Part shown: in pieces, positions 35,345-48,309 of the stretch
Layout: each line of letters opens with the position of its first letter
How positions within the stretch are numbered: position 1 is the first letter of the stretch
Source: Thermococcus sp. JdFR-02
Lineage (GTDB): Archaea; Methanobacteriota_B; Thermococci; Thermococcales; Thermococcaceae
DNA: 64,000 nt
Assembly (NCBI GenBank): GCA_002009975.1
Contig: MTLP01000007.1
Location: 1 to 64,000 of the forward strand
Direction: 5' to 3'
Notes under the pieces: model-generated
Databases searched by the model: none
The model's input: only the letters and a program-made list of their open reading frames with translations
What the model was told of the DNA's origin: nothing
Translations under genes and position numbers: made by a program

Positions 35345-37102
35345 TCACGCTCCATACTTATTAAAGAGTTCTTCAAATTGCTCTTTTGTTTCATCCATGA
35401 GCTTTGCAATTTCCTCAACATTTGCCTCATACTTCATTCTACCAATCTTTTCCCTGACTGGAAGTTTGGCTATCTCTTCAACTGGGATCCCTCTATCAAT
35501 TGCTTGCATTGTGTATTCATAAAAGTTGAGAAGTGTTTTCATCATGGTTATTTGCTTCTTTGGTGGACAATATGTATCAACTTCATGGAAAGCATCCTGT
35601 TGGAGGTAATCTTCTCTAATCATTCTCGCAACTAAGAGAATTGCCCTCTCTCTATCTGGAAGTGCATCTGGACCTACGATTCTAACAATCTCTTGCAATT
35701 CGGCTTCTTTTTGTAATAGCTCCATAGCTCTGTCTCTTAAAGCTTTCCACTCTAAATCAACATTACTTTGCCACCAGCTTTTTACAGCATCAACATAAAG
35801 TGAGTAGCTCATTAGCCAGTTAATTGCTGGGAAGTGCCTTCTTCTTGCCAAATCTGCATCCAATGCCCAAAATACCTTAACCACTCTCAATGTGTTTTGG
35901 ACGACTGGTTCACTAAAGTCTCCACCCGGTGGTGAAACTGCACCGATGACACTAACACTTCCCACTCTTTCATCACTTCCTAGAACCCTAACTCTACCAG
36001 CTCTCTCATAGAACTCGGCAATTTTACTTGCAAGGTAAGCTGGATAACCCTCTTCACCAGGCATTTCCTCTAAACGACCTGATATTTCTCTCAATGCTTC
36101 AGCCCATCTTGAAGTTGAGTCTGCCATTAAAGCAACATCATACCCCATGTCTCTAAAGTACTCCGCAATTGTAATTCCAGTGTAAATTGAAGCCTCTCTT
36201 GCTGCAACAGGCATGTTTGAAGTGTTAGCAATTAAAACAGTTCTCTCCATCAATGGCTTTCCACTTCTTGGATCTTTTAGCTTTGGAAACTCCTCAAGAA
36301 CATCTGTCATCTCGTTACCTCTCTCACCACAACCAATGTAAACTACAACTTGGGCATCACTCCACTTTGCTAATTGATGTTGTGTAACAGTTTTTCCACT
36401 TCCAAATGGTCCTGGAATTGCTGCAGTTCCTCCCTTAGCTTGTGGGAAGAAGGTGTCAATTATTCTTTGTCCTGTAATTAATGGAACCTCTGGAGGAAGC
36501 TTTTCTTTATAGGGTCTCTTTTGTCTTACAGGCCACTTGTGATACATCTTTAGCTCTTTTATCTCCCCGCTTGGAGTTTTTACTTTTGCAATAACCTCTT
36601 CGATGGTGTACTCCCCTTCTTCCGCAATCTCGACTATTTCTCCCTCGACATGTGGAGGAACCATAATTTTGTGCTCTATTAAGCTTGTCTCTGGAACAAC
36701 ACCCAAAATATCGCCGCCAACAACTTTATCGCCAACTTTTACTTTTGGAGTGAAGTGCCATTTCTTTTCCCTATCCAAAGCTGGAGCAGTTAATCCTCTT
36801 GCAATGAAGTCACCACTTTTTTCTCTAAGAATTTCAAGAGGTCTTTGAATACCATCATAAATTGAGGTAAGTAATCCAGGACCTAATTCAACACTCAATG
36901 AAGCACCTGTTCCAATAACGGGTTCGCCTGGTTTAATACCTGCAGTTTCCTCGTAAACTTGTATAACAGCTGTATCCCCTTCTAAACGAATGATCTCACC
37001 AATTAATCCCAATTCACCAACCCTAACTACCTCGTACATTCTGCTTCCTCTCATTCCATCGGCAACTACCAAAGGTCCAGTAACCCTAATTATTTTTCCC
37101 AT
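35345..37102 (-). CDS. atpA: A-type ATP synthase subunit A (catalytic)
   Basis: 585 residues from ATG 37102 (GAGGTGA just upstream in the longer frame). Catalytic subunit: Walker A 'GPFGSGKT' near residue 231, 'GCGERGNEM' near 257, and the non-homologous insert typical of A/V-type A subunits near 110-190. The P-loop region, an intein insertion point in some Thermococcales and other archaea, is uninterrupted here. Confidence 0.97.
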   Translation of the reverse strand: MGKIIRVTGPLVVADGMRGSRMYEVVRVGELGLIGEIIRLEGDTAVIQVYEETAGIKPGEPVIGTGASLSVELGPGLLTSIYDGIQRPLEILREKSGDFIARGLTAPALDREKKWHFTPKVKVGDKVVGGDILGVVPETSLIEHKIMVPPHVEGEIVEIAEEGEYTIEEVIAKVKTPSGEIKELKMYHKWPVRQKRPYKEKLPPEVPLITGQRIIDTFFPQAKGGTAAIPGPFGSGKTVTQHQLAKWSDAQVVVYIGCGERGNEMTDVLEEFPKLKDPRSGKPLMERTVLIANTSNMPVAAREASIYTGITIAEYFRDMGYDVALMADSTSRWAEALREISGRLEEMPGEEGYPAYLASKIAEFYERAGRVRVLGSDERVGSVSVIGAVSPPGGDFSEPVVQNTLRVVKVFWALDADLARRRHFPAINWLMSYSLYVDAVKSWWQSNVDLEWKALRDRAMELLQKEAELQEIVRIVGPDALPDRERAILLVARMIREDYLQQDAFHEVDTYCPPKKQITMMKTLLNFYEYTMQAIDRGIPVEEIAKLPVREKIGRMKYEANVEEIAKLMDETKEQFEELFNKYGA

Positions 37103-37107
37103 CTTTT

Positions 37108-37416
37108 TCACCTCTTAATTTCTACACCAATGGCTTTCCTAACTATTTCCCTCAATTGGGCTTCACCATATATTGAACCAAACTTATCGGGAATTTGAAG
37201 GATGATTGGGAACTTAACTTCTGGGATTTCAACTCTCTCAGCTAATCTTTCTGTAATAAGTATTATACCAACATCTTCCCTCTCAATGAGCTCTTTTAAC
37301 TTGTTCTTAGCCCTTTCAGTTTCTAAGGAAGTTTCTCCAAATGAATAGGCTTCGTGAACTCCTGCAAGCTTAAAGCCGAGAACTGTATCCATATCACCCA
37401 TTAAGACTATCTTCAT
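37108..37416 (-). CDS. atpF: A-type ATP synthase subunit F
   Basis: 102 residues beginning '[20 protein letters not shown]', the characteristic start of subunit F, with a compact alpha/beta domain and a C-terminal helix that enters the A3B3 head. Overlaps the end of atpC by four bases; its stop lies within the atpA ribosome binding region. Confidence 0.93.
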   Translation of the reverse strand: MKIVLMGDMDTVLGFKLAGVHEAYSFGETSLETERAKNKLKELIEREDVGIILITERLAERVEIPEVKFPIILQIPDKFGSIYGEAQLREIVRKAIGVEIKR

Positions 37417-38525
37417 GGTATCTCACCTATAATTGTCTTTATTTTCTCTGGCTTTATTTTATCTTCGATTAGCTTTGCTATTGCTTTTAGCTTTCTAACT
37501 TCACTTTCTTTTTGCAGGATATAACTGACTGGTACAGCAACGCTTAATGGGTAAAATCTTGTGAACTCAATCATTTTTCTCCTTATGAACTTCTCAAAGG
37601 CTACTTCAAATGAAGCAAGATCACCTTTCTCCAGTTCCTCTCTTACTTCTCTAACTATCTCTGAATATTTCGTTGAGTCAAGCTCTGCTAAAGCCATGCT
37701 TAAATCTTCAACGTTCAAAAGTGTTTCAATCGTCCTTTGGCTTAAGCTTCCTTCCATTAGGAGCATTGATTTAATCTTTTCAGAACTTAATCTGTGAAGC
37801 TTTGCCCTTAAGATTGTTAAAATATTTATCTTGTCTATCTTGAGTTTTACGAATTCCTCGAGTATCTTCCTCTCTTCATCTCCTCTTGAAAGTGCAAAAT
37901 TAAGTAGCTTTAGATAATGCATCCTGTAAAGCTCTGTTTCAAACTCTTCGACGCTTATTTCCTTTAGAAGAAGCTTTTGATAAACTTCTTCATATTCTGT
38001 ACCCTCAAGAATTACCAGAATTTCTTCCATTGTTTTAGCTTCTGCCATTGCTTTTATCTTTTCAATCATAGTTCCAAGCTCTGCTACATAATCCCTAGCA
38101 ACTTCTCCATAAAGTTTTGCTTTTACGACAGATGAGATATTTCTAACATCCCACTCTTCGAGAAGCAAGTTAAAAAATTGCCTAACCCTTTTGGGCAATA
38201 TTTTGAACATTAAGGCATAGGTATCTGCAAGGGCTTCATCAAAAGCTCTATCAATTGTTTCTGCGGTATATGAATTTAATTTGCTTAGATATGGCTTGTA
38301 ATCGCTATCTTCTAAATTCATAACAAAATTATTCAAAGTCTTTGATTCTGCAAGTTCAGAAAATCTCTGCTCAGTGAAGAATCTCGCTTCCATGGCTCTA
38401 ATCCTTGCGTTTGGGTAGGAATATGGAGTATATTTCCAAATAATCCTGCTCGTTTTATATCCTATCCAAGTAAAAATCAATGCTAATGTTGTGTCTAAAA
38501 TGCCTGTTATGGTGTTTATCTCCAT
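37413..38525 (-). CDS. atpC: A-type ATP synthase subunit C
   Basis: 370 residues, three-lobed helical subunit joining the central stalk to the proteolipid ring. Landmarks '[20 protein letters not shown]' near residue 39 and '[20 protein letters not shown]' near 116 are typical of V-type d/A-type C. Begins six bases after the atpE stop. Confidence 0.92.
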   Translation of the reverse strand: MEINTITGILDTTLALIFTWIGYKTSRIIWKYTPYSYPNARIRAMEARFFTEQRFSELAESKTLNNFVMNLEDSDYKPYLSKLNSYTAETIDRAFDEALADTYALMFKILPKRVRQFFNLLLEEWDVRNISSVVKAKLYGEVARDYVAELGTMIEKIKAMAEAKTMEEILVILEGTEYEEVYQKLLLKEISVEEFETELYRMHYLKLLNFALSRGDEERKILEEFVKLKIDKINILTILRAKLHRLSSEKIKSMLLMEGSLSQRTIETLLNVEDLSMALAELDSTKYSEIVREVREELEKGDLASFEVAFEKFIRRKMIEFTRFYPLSVAVPVSYILQKESEVRKLKAIAKLIEDKIKPEKIKTIIGEIP

Positions 38526-38531
38526 AATCTT

Positions 38532-39143
38532 TCACCCAAAGAGTGCTTTTGCTATTATACTTCTGAGTTCGCTTTGTAACCTTTCAATTCTGGCTTCGAA
38601 GGTGTTATCAACCCTCACATTACCTTCTTGATTCTCTACCACTACCCCTCCAATTGTTTCTCTCTTGGTGCCAATTTCAATGCTAATTTCTTTCCCTAAC
38701 TTCTCTTTAAGGAAGGATTTTACCTCTTCAATATTTCCTGCTATCATCTGTAATGTGGCTTCATTGGAGCTAATTCTTACCCTAGTTTCTCCCAGCTCTG
38801 CAACAGCTTGCAGTATTAAGTTTTTAACTATCTCAAAGTACTCTTCTTCTGGTAGTGATGAGAGCCTTTCTTTGAGACCCGTAAATACTTCGTTTATAAA
38901 CGTCTCTTGTGTTTGCAGCTTTTTCCTTCTAATTTCAAGCTTTGCATTTGCTATGATTCTGCTCTTTTCAATCTCTGCTTGTGTTTGAGCTTTTCTTATT
39001 ATCCATTCCGCTTTTGATTGTGCTCTACGTTCTGCTTCTTTTTTTATCTGCTCTGCTTGCTCCCTTGCCTCGTTTATGATATAATTTATCTTTTGTTCTG
39101 CTTCTCTGTGGATTTCATCGATGATCAGTTTTGCTCCTTCCAT
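38532..39143 (-). CDS. atpE: A-type ATP synthase subunit E
   Basis: 203 residues. Long N-terminal helix (1-100) for the peripheral stalk coiled coil with subunit H, then a globular C-terminal domain ending 'SIEIGTKRETIGGVVVENQE'. AAGGAGG ribosome binding site before ATG 39143. Placed between the proteolipid and C genes as in other Thermococcales. Confidence 0.92.
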   Translation of the reverse strand: MEGAKLIIDEIHREAEQKINYIINEAREQAEQIKKEAERRAQSKAEWIIRKAQTQAEIEKSRIIANAKLEIRRKKLQTQETFINEVFTGLKERLSSLPEEEYFEIVKNLILQAVAELGETRVRISSNEATLQMIAGNIEEVKSFLKEKLGKEISIEIGTKRETIGGVVVENQEGNVRVDNTFEARIERLQSELRSIIAKALFG

Positions 39144-39181
39144 AGCTTTTCCTCCTTATGGAATTAAGGAAAAGGAGTAGC

Positions 39182-41661
<2,480 letters not shown>

Positions 41662-41662
41662 C

Positions 41663-41974
41663 TTAGATCCCTCTTATTAACTTTATCGCCTCGTTAATGG
41701 CTTTTTCGAAATTTTCAGTTGCTTTGACTTTAAGATCTTCAAGCTCCTTCTTGCCACTTTCTATTATAATCTTTGCTTCACTCTCCCCTTCTTTCTTCTT
41801 TTCCTCGATTATTGCTTTAGCTTTCTTTTCTGCTTCCTCTAAAATTCTTTTCTCTATTTCTTTTGCTTCCTCTTTAGCTTTCAAAATAATAGCTTTTGCT
41901 TCCTCTTTTGCCTTTTCAATACGTATTTCGGCCTCTTTTTCTGCATCTACGATTTGCTTAATAATATCTTCCAT
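41663..41974 (-). CDS. atpH: A-type ATP synthase subunit H
   Basis: 103 residues from ATG 41974, chosen because GGGAGATGAT precedes it and family members start at 'MEDIIKQIVDAEKEAE'. Nearly continuous A/E/K coiled coil, the peripheral-stalk partner of subunit E. First gene of the nine-gene operon H-I-K-E-C-F-A-B-D. Confidence 0.9.
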   Translation of the reverse strand: MEDIIKQIVDAEKEAEIRIEKAKEEAKAIILKAKEEAKEIEKRILEEAEKKAKAIIEEKKKEGESEAKIIIESGKKELEDLKVKATENFEKAINEAIKLIRGI

Positions 41975-42032
41975 GAGCATCATCTCCCAATGATAGGTGA
42001 AAATAAGGTACATTTTTGGCTATGATGATTAG

Positions 42033-42042
42033 TTTAAATAGT
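42033..42042 (-). promoter_or_regulatory. TATA box of the ATP synthase operon
   Basis: On the minus strand CTATTTAAACTA, about 60-70 bases upstream of atpH ATG 41974. A start about 25 bases downstream leaves a leader of roughly 35 bases. No other gene lies between 41975 and 42190. Confidence 0.5.
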
Positions 42043-42190
42043 TTATGCTCATATAACATGGCATTTCTGCAAATTGCTTGCTAAGGGTGAAAATATTTTC
42101 ATCATTATGTCAAGAATATTGAAAATTAATGAAAGATTATTCAAAAATTTTTAAAACAAAATGTCAAAAAGAGAACAACATTGATCAAAC

Positions 42191-42877
42191 TTATTCTTCA
42201 GACCTCTTTCTTTCAAAGATATTCTTAACGTCCTTTAAAGTGGTGTTTCTAGCAAAAACAACTATTTGTCCCTTCTTTGGAAGTTTTGTATCTCCAGAGG
42301 GTATTATTAGGTTTCCCTTCTCGTCATATATTGCTACAATTAAGGAATCTTTTGGCAGTCCAAGTTCCTTTACCAATTTTTCTGAAACTTCATTGTCACC
42401 ATTTATTTGGAACTCTACTATTTCGGCTCCCTCTTTTGGGAATATAACTCTGTTGAATCCGGGAGTGAGGATACTCCTAAAGATGTAGTTGGCGGCTATT
42501 TCTTCAGGGCTTATTACAAAATCAAAGTATCTCTTTAAGTCTTCTACCTTCTCAAAGACTTCCTTGTTTTTTGGATTGCTAACCCTAAGCACGGTTATTA
42601 CATTTGGGTTCAAATGTTTGGCTAGAATACACGCTAAAAGGTTTGCATCATCTCTACCAGTTAAGGCAGCAAATGCATCGGCTTGTTTTATGTTTGCTTC
42701 TTCAAGGGTCTTTTGGTCAGTTGCATCGCCTTCAATAACCAATCCATTAATGAGGAAAGAAAGTTCCTTAGCTCTCTCCTTTTCCATCTCTATTATTGTG
42801 ACATCATGACCCTCATTCTCAAGCATCTTCGCAACCAAGTATCCAACTCTACCAGCCCCCATAATAACAACAAACAT
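42191..42877 (-). CDS. TrkA-family potassium uptake regulator (RCK domains)
   Basis: 228 residues: RCK-N Rossmann domain starting 'MFVVIMGAGRVGYLVAKMLE' (GxGxxG nucleotide loop), Asp/Glu at the end of strand 2 ('TIIEMEKERA') and 'EGDATDQKTLEEANIKQADA'; RCK-C domain near 135-215. Binds NAD(H)/ATP-type ligands and gates a Trk/Ktr channel subunit, which is not encoded nearby. Third gene after secF-secD, with GAGGTGA overlapping the secD stop. Confidence 0.9.
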   Translation of the reverse strand: MFVVIMGAGRVGYLVAKMLENEGHDVTIIEMEKERAKELSFLINGLVIEGDATDQKTLEEANIKQADAFAALTGRDDANLLACILAKHLNPNVITVLRVSNPKNKEVFEKVEDLKRYFDFVISPEEIAANYIFRSILTPGFNRVIFPKEGAEIVEFQINGDNEVSEKLVKELGLPKDSLIVAIYDEKGNLIIPSGDTKLPKKGQIVVFARNTTLKDVKNIFERKRSEE

Positions 42878-42882
42878 CTAAT

Positions 42883-44412
42883 TCACCTCTTTTTCGCTTG
42901 AAGCAACACCTTAGCTATCTCTGCATAGGCTGGTCTTGTTATGGTTATACCAATTAATACTCCAAGTATTGTTGTGAAGGCAAATCCTCTTAGTCCACCA
43001 ACGAAGAATTTGAACAAGAAGCTCATTGCTACTATTGTGGTTGATGCTGACGCTAAGATTACAAAGAATGCCCTACCCATCCTTTTCAGCATGCTGCTCC
43101 TCTTAACGATTCTCTCCTTTCTTTCACTTCCTAAGAGTTCATCGGTAATAACTATTTGCTGGTCAACGCCGGTGCCAATTGCCGCTATAATTCCGGCTAT
43201 ACTTGGCAAATCTAGGTTCCATTTAATTAACGCAGCGATTCCAAGTATTATTATAACTTCACTTAAGCTTGTCGTCACAACTGGTACAGCGATACTAATC
43301 TTTCTGTAGTGAGCATATATAACAAGTCCAACAACTATTAAAGCTGCTATTCCCGCTATTAGAACTTGTTTCTTAAAGTTCTCACCCAATTCTGGAGAAA
43401 TGTATTGAGAACCTTCCACATAGACCTTTATTGGCAGTGATCCACTGCTCAATACTACCGCTATGACTTGAGCTTCGTGTTGGGCTATATATTGATCTGG
43501 AGCAGTTCCAGTAATTTCAACGTCTGTTGAAGGTACACCCCTTGCCAATCCTTCACTTAAAGTATAAGGACCGTATAATCCTAAAGCTCTCGTTATGACC
43601 TCTGTTAGATCTTCATTTGTTCCCCTCTCAAAGTATCTAACTTTTATCCCCTTAGCATCGAGTTGTTCTTTTAGACCACTATCAACATCTATCAGCACTA
43701 TCAATTCCTTGTCCTTAGCCAAGCTCATAATTTCATCGATACTTTGATTTGTGTATGTGATGGTGTCTATATTGAAAGCTTTTTTAATACGCTCTGTTAG
43801 AGGCATTGCTTGAGGAGCCTTGGCTTTAAATTCATTTGATGTCATTAAAGCGTAAACATCTGGAGAGACTACTAAGAGGGAGTTCTTTGGAGGGTCTAAA
43901 AACATGTCAACTGGATAGTTTGCTTTTCCTTCAGCTATTTTAGCAAATTTTTCTGCTGCAGTTTTTGAAATCCTAAATGGGACATGCCATTTGTAGTATC
44001 CACCAGAGGGTTCTATACGAATGTTAAACACTTGTTCTATATCCTCTCCAGTTGCGAAGATTTCTCCCTCAAATTCTGCAAAGAATACACCTTGTCTCTC
44101 AATAGTTTCTTTTATGCTTTGGGCTTCCTCTTCCGTAACTCCTGCAACTTTAACTAAAATAAACTGGTCTCCCCAAGGTTGAATCTTAATATCCTTTACT
44201 CCAAGCTGATTTAATCTCTTATCTAAAGACACCCTAACTTGCTCCATTGTAGCAGAATCCACAGGTTTTTCCAATTTTACAGTTATAGCGCTCCCACCAC
44301 TTATGTCAAGACCAAAAGTTAATCCATAAGCTAAAAGTGAAGCTATTGAACCCATGATGAAGATTAGAAGCAGTAACACTCTTCCATTAAGTAGAACTTT
44401 TTTCCAGCTCAT
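42883..44412 (-). CDS. secD: Protein-export membrane protein SecD
   Basis: 509 residues. N-terminal helix near 14-30 followed by the family motif '[16 protein letters not shown]', a large external P1 domain (about 50-345), then five membrane helices including '[19 protein letters not shown]' near 410-428, the helix-4 motif with conserved Asp. Works with SecF on the outer face of the Sec translocon, using the ion gradient. Overlaps secF stop by four bases. Confidence 0.95.
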   Translation of the reverse strand: MSWKKVLLNGRVLLLLIFIMGSIASLLAYGLTFGLDISGGSAITVKLEKPVDSATMEQVRVSLDKRLNQLGVKDIKIQPWGDQFILVKVAGVTEEEAQSIKETIERQGVFFAEFEGEIFATGEDIEQVFNIRIEPSGGYYKWHVPFRISKTAAEKFAKIAEGKANYPVDMFLDPPKNSLLVVSPDVYALMTSNEFKAKAPQAMPLTERIKKAFNIDTITYTNQSIDEIMSLAKDKELIVLIDVDSGLKEQLDAKGIKVRYFERGTNEDLTEVITRALGLYGPYTLSEGLARGVPSTDVEITGTAPDQYIAQHEAQVIAVVLSSGSLPIKVYVEGSQYISPELGENFKKQVLIAGIAALIVVGLVIYAHYRKISIAVPVVTTSLSEVIIILGIAALIKWNLDLPSIAGIIAAIGTGVDQQIVITDELLGSERKERIVKRSSMLKRMGRAFFVILASASTTIVAMSFLFKFFVGGLRGFAFTTILGVLIGITITRPAYAEIAKVLLQAKKR

Positions 44413-45260
44413 TTGGATCCCCTCCTAGCTAAATACCACTTAAGAACACCAGCATTTAATATCCATGTGTTCATGAAATCCGCAAGCAAACCAAACATCA
44501 GAACTATGGCTATCTCGTCAATTACTTTAGCTGTAGAAAAGAGCCATAGGGAGAATAGGGCGCCCAATGTGGTTGTAGTCATTGTAAATCCCGTCTTTAC
44601 AGCCGAAAGATAAGCTTCTTCAACAGTATCTTCTTTTCTCTTTAGAATTTTGGTTGTTAAAAGAATATTGCTATCAACGGAGTAACCTATCAACATTAAC
44701 AAAGCCGCTATGGTTGCTTGACTTAATTGTATACCAACTATGCTCATTAAGGCTACAGCTACTGTCATGTCGGACAGTGCAGAGAAAATAACGGTGAAAG
44801 AAGGCACTAATACTCTAAAGAATAGGAAAACAACGATAGCCATTCCAATAAATGCCAACGCTATTGCCTTTATTCCTTGTTGCTGTGCCATTTGACCAAA
44901 AGTAGGTTGAACCTCTGTGTGAGCATATTTAGCATCTGGAAACTTTTGCTGGAGAAGCTTTATCACATCATTTGGATCTATTGTTGAAGGAGCATAGATG
45001 TTTAAACCACTCCCACCGATCCCAGAAAACCTCTCCACTCTAACTTCTACATTTAGATCATTTGATAGGTATTTAGCGATGTCATCTGGATTTGCATTAA
45101 CCCCATAAGCCGTTACAACAACGCCACCTTTCAAGTCAATACCCAGTTGAGGAAACTTAAAAGCAACTATCAACACCGCTATTAGGAATATTACCAAAGG
45201 ATAAGTAATCATTTTTTTGTATCTCATTTCAGCGAGCTTTTTCAAATGTTTTTCTAGCAT
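44409..45260 (-). CDS. secF: Protein-export membrane protein SecF
   Basis: 283 residues from ATG 45260 (GGGGTGGAG upstream). Six-helix RND-like half: '[18 protein letters not shown]' near 41-58 and '[22 protein letters not shown]' near 187-208, the SecF helix-4 motif. Partner of SecD. First gene of the secF-secD-trkA series; intergenic 45261-45393 carries promoters for both directions. Confidence 0.95.
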   Translation of the reverse strand: MLEKHLKKLAEMRYKKMITYPLVIFLIAVLIVAFKFPQLGIDLKGGVVVTAYGVNANPDDIAKYLSNDLNVEVRVERFSGIGGSGLNIYAPSTIDPNDVIKLLQQKFPDAKYAHTEVQPTFGQMAQQQGIKAIALAFIGMAIVVFLFFRVLVPSFTVIFSALSDMTVAVALMSIVGIQLSQATIAALLMLIGYSVDSNILLTTKILKRKEDTVEEAYLSAVKTGFTMTTTTLGALFSLWLFSTAKVIDEIAIVLMFGLLADFMNTWILNAGVLKWYLARRGSK

Positions 45261-45348
45261 TAACTCCACCCCGCATTATTTTTAGGACTCTCAAATAAAT
45301 CTTTTTCCATTACAATTGAATTACTGTTGGTGAAAACTATCTAATACT

Positions 45349-45357
45349 ATTTAAATT
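45349..45357 (+). promoter_or_regulatory. TATA box for the Ldh2-type dehydrogenase gene
   Basis: ATTTAAATT about 40 bases before the ATG at 45394; fits a transcript starting near 45378 with a short leader carrying the GGTGATGGAG site. Confidence 0.4.
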
Positions 45358-45393
45358 TGTGCTTAACATTAGGTATGTATAATGGTGATGGAG

Positions 45394-46482
45394 ATGTTTG
45401 AGAAGGGTTATATTGATGGGAATTATGTTAGGGTTTCGAGGGATGAGCTATTTTCATTTGTTGTGAAAGTTCTCACAAAGCTTGGAGTTAGCAAAGAAGA
45501 TGCAGAAATTGTTGCGGACAACTTGATAATGGCTGATTTGAGGGGGATTGAGAGTCATGGCGTTCAAAGGCTAAAGAGATACGTTGATGGGATTCTAAGC
45601 GGGGGAATAAATCTGAAGCCGAACATTAGGATTGTCAGGGAAGGGCCTTCTTATGCGTTGGTTGATGGTGATGAGGGATTGGGTCAAGTTGTTGGTTATA
45701 AGGCGATGAAGCTGGCGATTGAAAAAGCCAAGAGGAGCGGCATTGGAGTTGTTGTTGTGAGGAACAGTAACCATTATGGTATTGCTGGATATTATGCTTT
45801 GATGGCTGCTAAGGAGAAAATGGTTGGAATAAGCATGACGAATTCTCGTCCGTTAGTTGCTCCAACTGGTGGGGTGGAAAGGTTTTTGGGGACGAATCCG
45901 ATCTCAATTGCAGCTCCTACTAAAGGAAAGCCTTTTCTTTTGGATATGGCTACTAGCGTGGTTCCAATTGGGAAATTGGAAGTTTATAGAAGGAAGGGTA
46001 AGCCTATTCCAGAGGGATGGGCGATAGACAAAGAGGGTAATGTGACTATAGAAGTTGAAGACGTTTTTAATGGAGGTGCTTTGTTGCCTTTGGGTGGTTT
46101 TGGGGAGCTTTTTGGTGGGCATAAGGGTTATGGGCTTAGCGTAATGGTTGACATTTTAGCGGGGATTCTAAGTGGTGGAACTTGGAGTAAGCATGTGAAG
46201 AATACAAGTGATAAAGGTAGCAATGTATGTCACTTCTTCATGGCGATTAACATTGAAGCTTTTGTTCCTCTCGAGGAGTTTGAGGAGAAGATGAGCAGGA
46301 TGATTGAGGAGTTGAAAAGTTCGAGGAAGCATAGGGATTTTGAGAGAATCTGGATTCATGGTGAAAAGGGTTTCTTAACAGAGGAGACAAGACTTAAAAT
46401 TGGAATCCCAATTTACAAAAAAGTCTTGGAAGAACTGAATGAAATAGCAGATAGTCTTAAAATAGAGAGGTTGAAAGTATAG
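45394..46482 (+). CDS. Malate/L-sulfolactate-type dehydrogenase (Ldh2 family)
   Basis: 362 residues from ATG 45394 (GGTGATGGAG upstream). NAD(P)-dependent 2-hydroxyacid dehydrogenase of the non-Rossmann Ldh2/YlbC family: 'ADLRGIESHGVQRLKRYVDG' near 49-68, 'RNSNHYGIAGYYA' near 123 with the catalytic His, 'TNSRPLVAPTGG', and 'GGHKGYGLSVMVD' near 237. Close to P. horikoshii malate dehydrogenase, and followed after 12 bases by malic enzyme, supporting malate as substrate. Its codons (AGG, GGG, GTT, AAG) look richer in G than those of neighbours. Confidence 0.88.
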   Translation: MFEKGYIDGNYVRVSRDELFSFVVKVLTKLGVSKEDAEIVADNLIMADLRGIESHGVQRLKRYVDGILSGGINLKPNIRIVREGPSYALVDGDEGLGQVVGYKAMKLAIEKAKRSGIGVVVVRNSNHYGIAGYYALMAAKEKMVGISMTNSRPLVAPTGGVERFLGTNPISIAAPTKGKPFLLDMATSVVPIGKLEVYRRKGKPIPEGWAIDKEGNVTIEVEDVFNGGALLPLGGFGELFGGHKGYGLSVMVDILAGILSGGTWSKHVKNTSDKGSNVCHFFMAINIEAFVPLEEFEEKMSRMIEELKSSRKHRDFERIWIHGEKGFLTEETRLKIGIPIYKKVLEELNEIADSLKIERLKV

Positions 46483-46494
46483 GGTGGTGATTTT

Positions 46495-47802
46495 ATGGCT
46501 AAGCTAACTGAAGAACAAAGGAAGAGGCTTAAAAAGGATGCCTTAGTTTATCATAAAAATAATTTTCCTGGAAATGGAAAAATAGAAGTCATTCCAAAGG
46601 TTAAACTTGAGGGTTTTTACGATTTAAGTTTAGCCTACACTCCCGGTGTGGCAGAACCATGTAAAGCCATAAGAGATGGAGAAAGCTACGAAGAGTATAC
46701 GATAATCCCAAACACCGTTGCAGTTGTGACAGATGGGACTGCAATATTGGGCTTGGGTGATATAGGCGTTTTGGCGGGAATGCCAGTAATGGAAGGAAAG
46801 TGCGTTCTATTTAAGGCTTTAGCTGGAGTAGATGCTTTTCCAATTTTAATTGACTCGAAGGATGTTGATGAAATTGTAAACACTGTAAAGCTCATAGCTA
46901 AAGGTTTTGGAGGAATAAATCTTGAAGACATTAGTGCCCCAAGGTGTTTCACTATAGAAGAGCGCTTAAAAAAAGAACTCGACATTCCAGTGTTTCATGA
47001 TGACCAGCATGGAACCGCCGTAGTAACCTTAGCTGGGTTAATCAACGCTTTAAAGCTTGTTGGAAAGAAGTTTAGTGAAATAAAAGTTGCAATGAGTGGT
47101 GCAGGCGCAGCTGGAATTGCAATAGCAAAGACTTTGCATCATGTTGGGGTTAGAGACATAATCATGGTTGACAGGAAAGGAATAATTTATCAGGGGAGAA
47201 AAGAGGGAATGAATCCATACAAGGAAGAGGTTGCTAAGTTCAACAGAGAAAACATTAGCGGTGATTTAGCCAAGGCAATGGAAGGTGCTGATGTTTTTAT
47301 TGGGGTAAGCGTTGCGGGGTTAGTTACTAAAGATATGGTTAGAAAAATGTCCGATGATGCAATAGTTTTTGCAATGGCAAACCCAGTGCCAGAGATAATG
47401 CCAAATGAAGCTAAAGAGGCTGGGGCAAAGATAGTTGCAACTGGGAGGAGCGATTACCCAAACCAAATTAACAACGTTTTAGGATTCCCGGGAATATTTA
47501 GGGGTGCTTTGGATGTTAGGGCAAGTGACATAACGCTAAATATGAACATTGCCGCTGCTGAAGCTATTGCAAGTGTTGTTAATGAAGATGAGCTTAGTGA
47601 AGAATATATAATTCCAACACCTTTACATCCGGATGTATTTCCAAAGGAAGCAAGAGCCGTTGCTGAGCAGGCTATTAAGGATGGTGTTGCAAGGAAGAAA
47701 GTGAGTGGTGAATGGGTTGAAGAACACACAAGAAAACTCAGGGAATTTTATAACACGTTAATTGCACCAATAAATAGAGAGAGGAGAAAATGGGGCTTTT
47801 AG
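46495..47802 (+). CDS. NAD(P)-dependent malic enzyme
   Basis: 435 residues; oxidative decarboxylation of malate to pyruvate. Motifs: 'SLAYTPGVAEPCKAI' near 45-59, 'VTDGTAILGLGDIG' near 78, 'DDQHGTAVV' near 168 (metal ligands Asp), 'SGAGAAGIAIAK' near 203 (dinucleotide loop) and 'ATGRSDYPNQINN'. Short, bacterial/archaeal-type. Forms a two-gene unit with the malate dehydrogenase before it. Confidence 0.94.
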   Translation: MAKLTEEQRKRLKKDALVYHKNNFPGNGKIEVIPKVKLEGFYDLSLAYTPGVAEPCKAIRDGESYEEYTIIPNTVAVVTDGTAILGLGDIGVLAGMPVMEGKCVLFKALAGVDAFPILIDSKDVDEIVNTVKLIAKGFGGINLEDISAPRCFTIEERLKKELDIPVFHDDQHGTAVVTLAGLINALKLVGKKFSEIKVAMSGAGAAGIAIAKTLHHVGVRDIIMVDRKGIIYQGRKEGMNPYKEEVAKFNRENISGDLAKAMEGADVFIGVSVAGLVTKDMVRKMSDDAIVFAMANPVPEIMPNEAKEAGAKIVATGRSDYPNQINNVLGFPGIFRGALDVRASDITLNMNIAAAEAIASVVNEDELSEEYIIPTPLHPDVFPKEARAVAEQAIKDGVARKKVSGEWVEEHTRKLREFYNTLIAPINRERRKWGF

Positions 47803-47888
47803 CTCTTACTTTATTTTTCTTGCATGTGGGAAAAGAGTCAATTACTTTAAAAACATTTGTTGACATTATGAATTCTTAGGTGAGTGTG

Positions 47889-48305
47889 ATGGACACCATA
47901 GGATATCATTATATTGTCGAAGCATCAGGATGTGACGAGGATATACTAAGAGATCCAAACAAGATAAGGGAGATTTTCATAAAAGCAGCAGAAGTCGGAA
48001 ACATGGAAGTTAGATCATCATACTTTTACAAGTTTTCCCCAACGGGAGTTAGCGGAGTAGTTATAGTTGCAGAGTCTCATATTTCGATCCACACATGGCC
48101 TGAGGAAAAATATGCGGCTATAGATGTTTATGTTTGTGGAAATAAAGCAGATCCGGAAAAAGCGGTTGATTATATTCTAGAGGCTTTTAATGCAGCCTAT
48201 GCCCACGTATCGGAAGTAAAGAGAGGTATTAAGGAAGACGATGAGACGTTTACTCACATGATCCTTACGTGGGAAGAAAAGCTCGATAGAAAAAACAAAA
48301 ACTAA
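47889..48305 (+). CDS. Second S-adenosylmethionine decarboxylase-like proenzyme
   Basis: 138 residues from ATG 47889 (GGTGAG inside the longer GTG frame). The self-cleavage site Glu62-Ser63 in 'AESHISIHTWPE', and His68 and Cys83, are intact; Ser50 matches the other catalytic Ser. Compared with the operon copy at 17706-18086 it has 'EEKYAAIDVYVCGNKADPE' in place of the 'GYASVD..TCGDH' stretch and a longer C-terminus. Not near other polyamine genes. Could be a second AdoMet decarboxylase or a SpeD homologue with altered substrate such as arginine. Confidence 0.85.
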   Translation: MDTIGYHYIVEASGCDEDILRDPNKIREIFIKAAEVGNMEVRSSYFYKFSPTGVSGVVIVAESHISIHTWPEEKYAAIDVYVCGNKADPEKAVDYILEAFNAAYAHVSEVKRGIKEDDETFTHMILTWEEKLDRKNKN

Positions 48306-48309
48306 AAAA

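Noticed and set aside
35345-37102. Intein in atpA, as seen in some related archaea
   Set aside because: The P-loop region reads straight through GPFGSGKT with no insertion and normal protein length.
42001-42190. ATGATGA near 42024 as another C box
   Set aside because: No CTGA box at a usable distance on either strand; the interval looks like promoter DNA for atpH.
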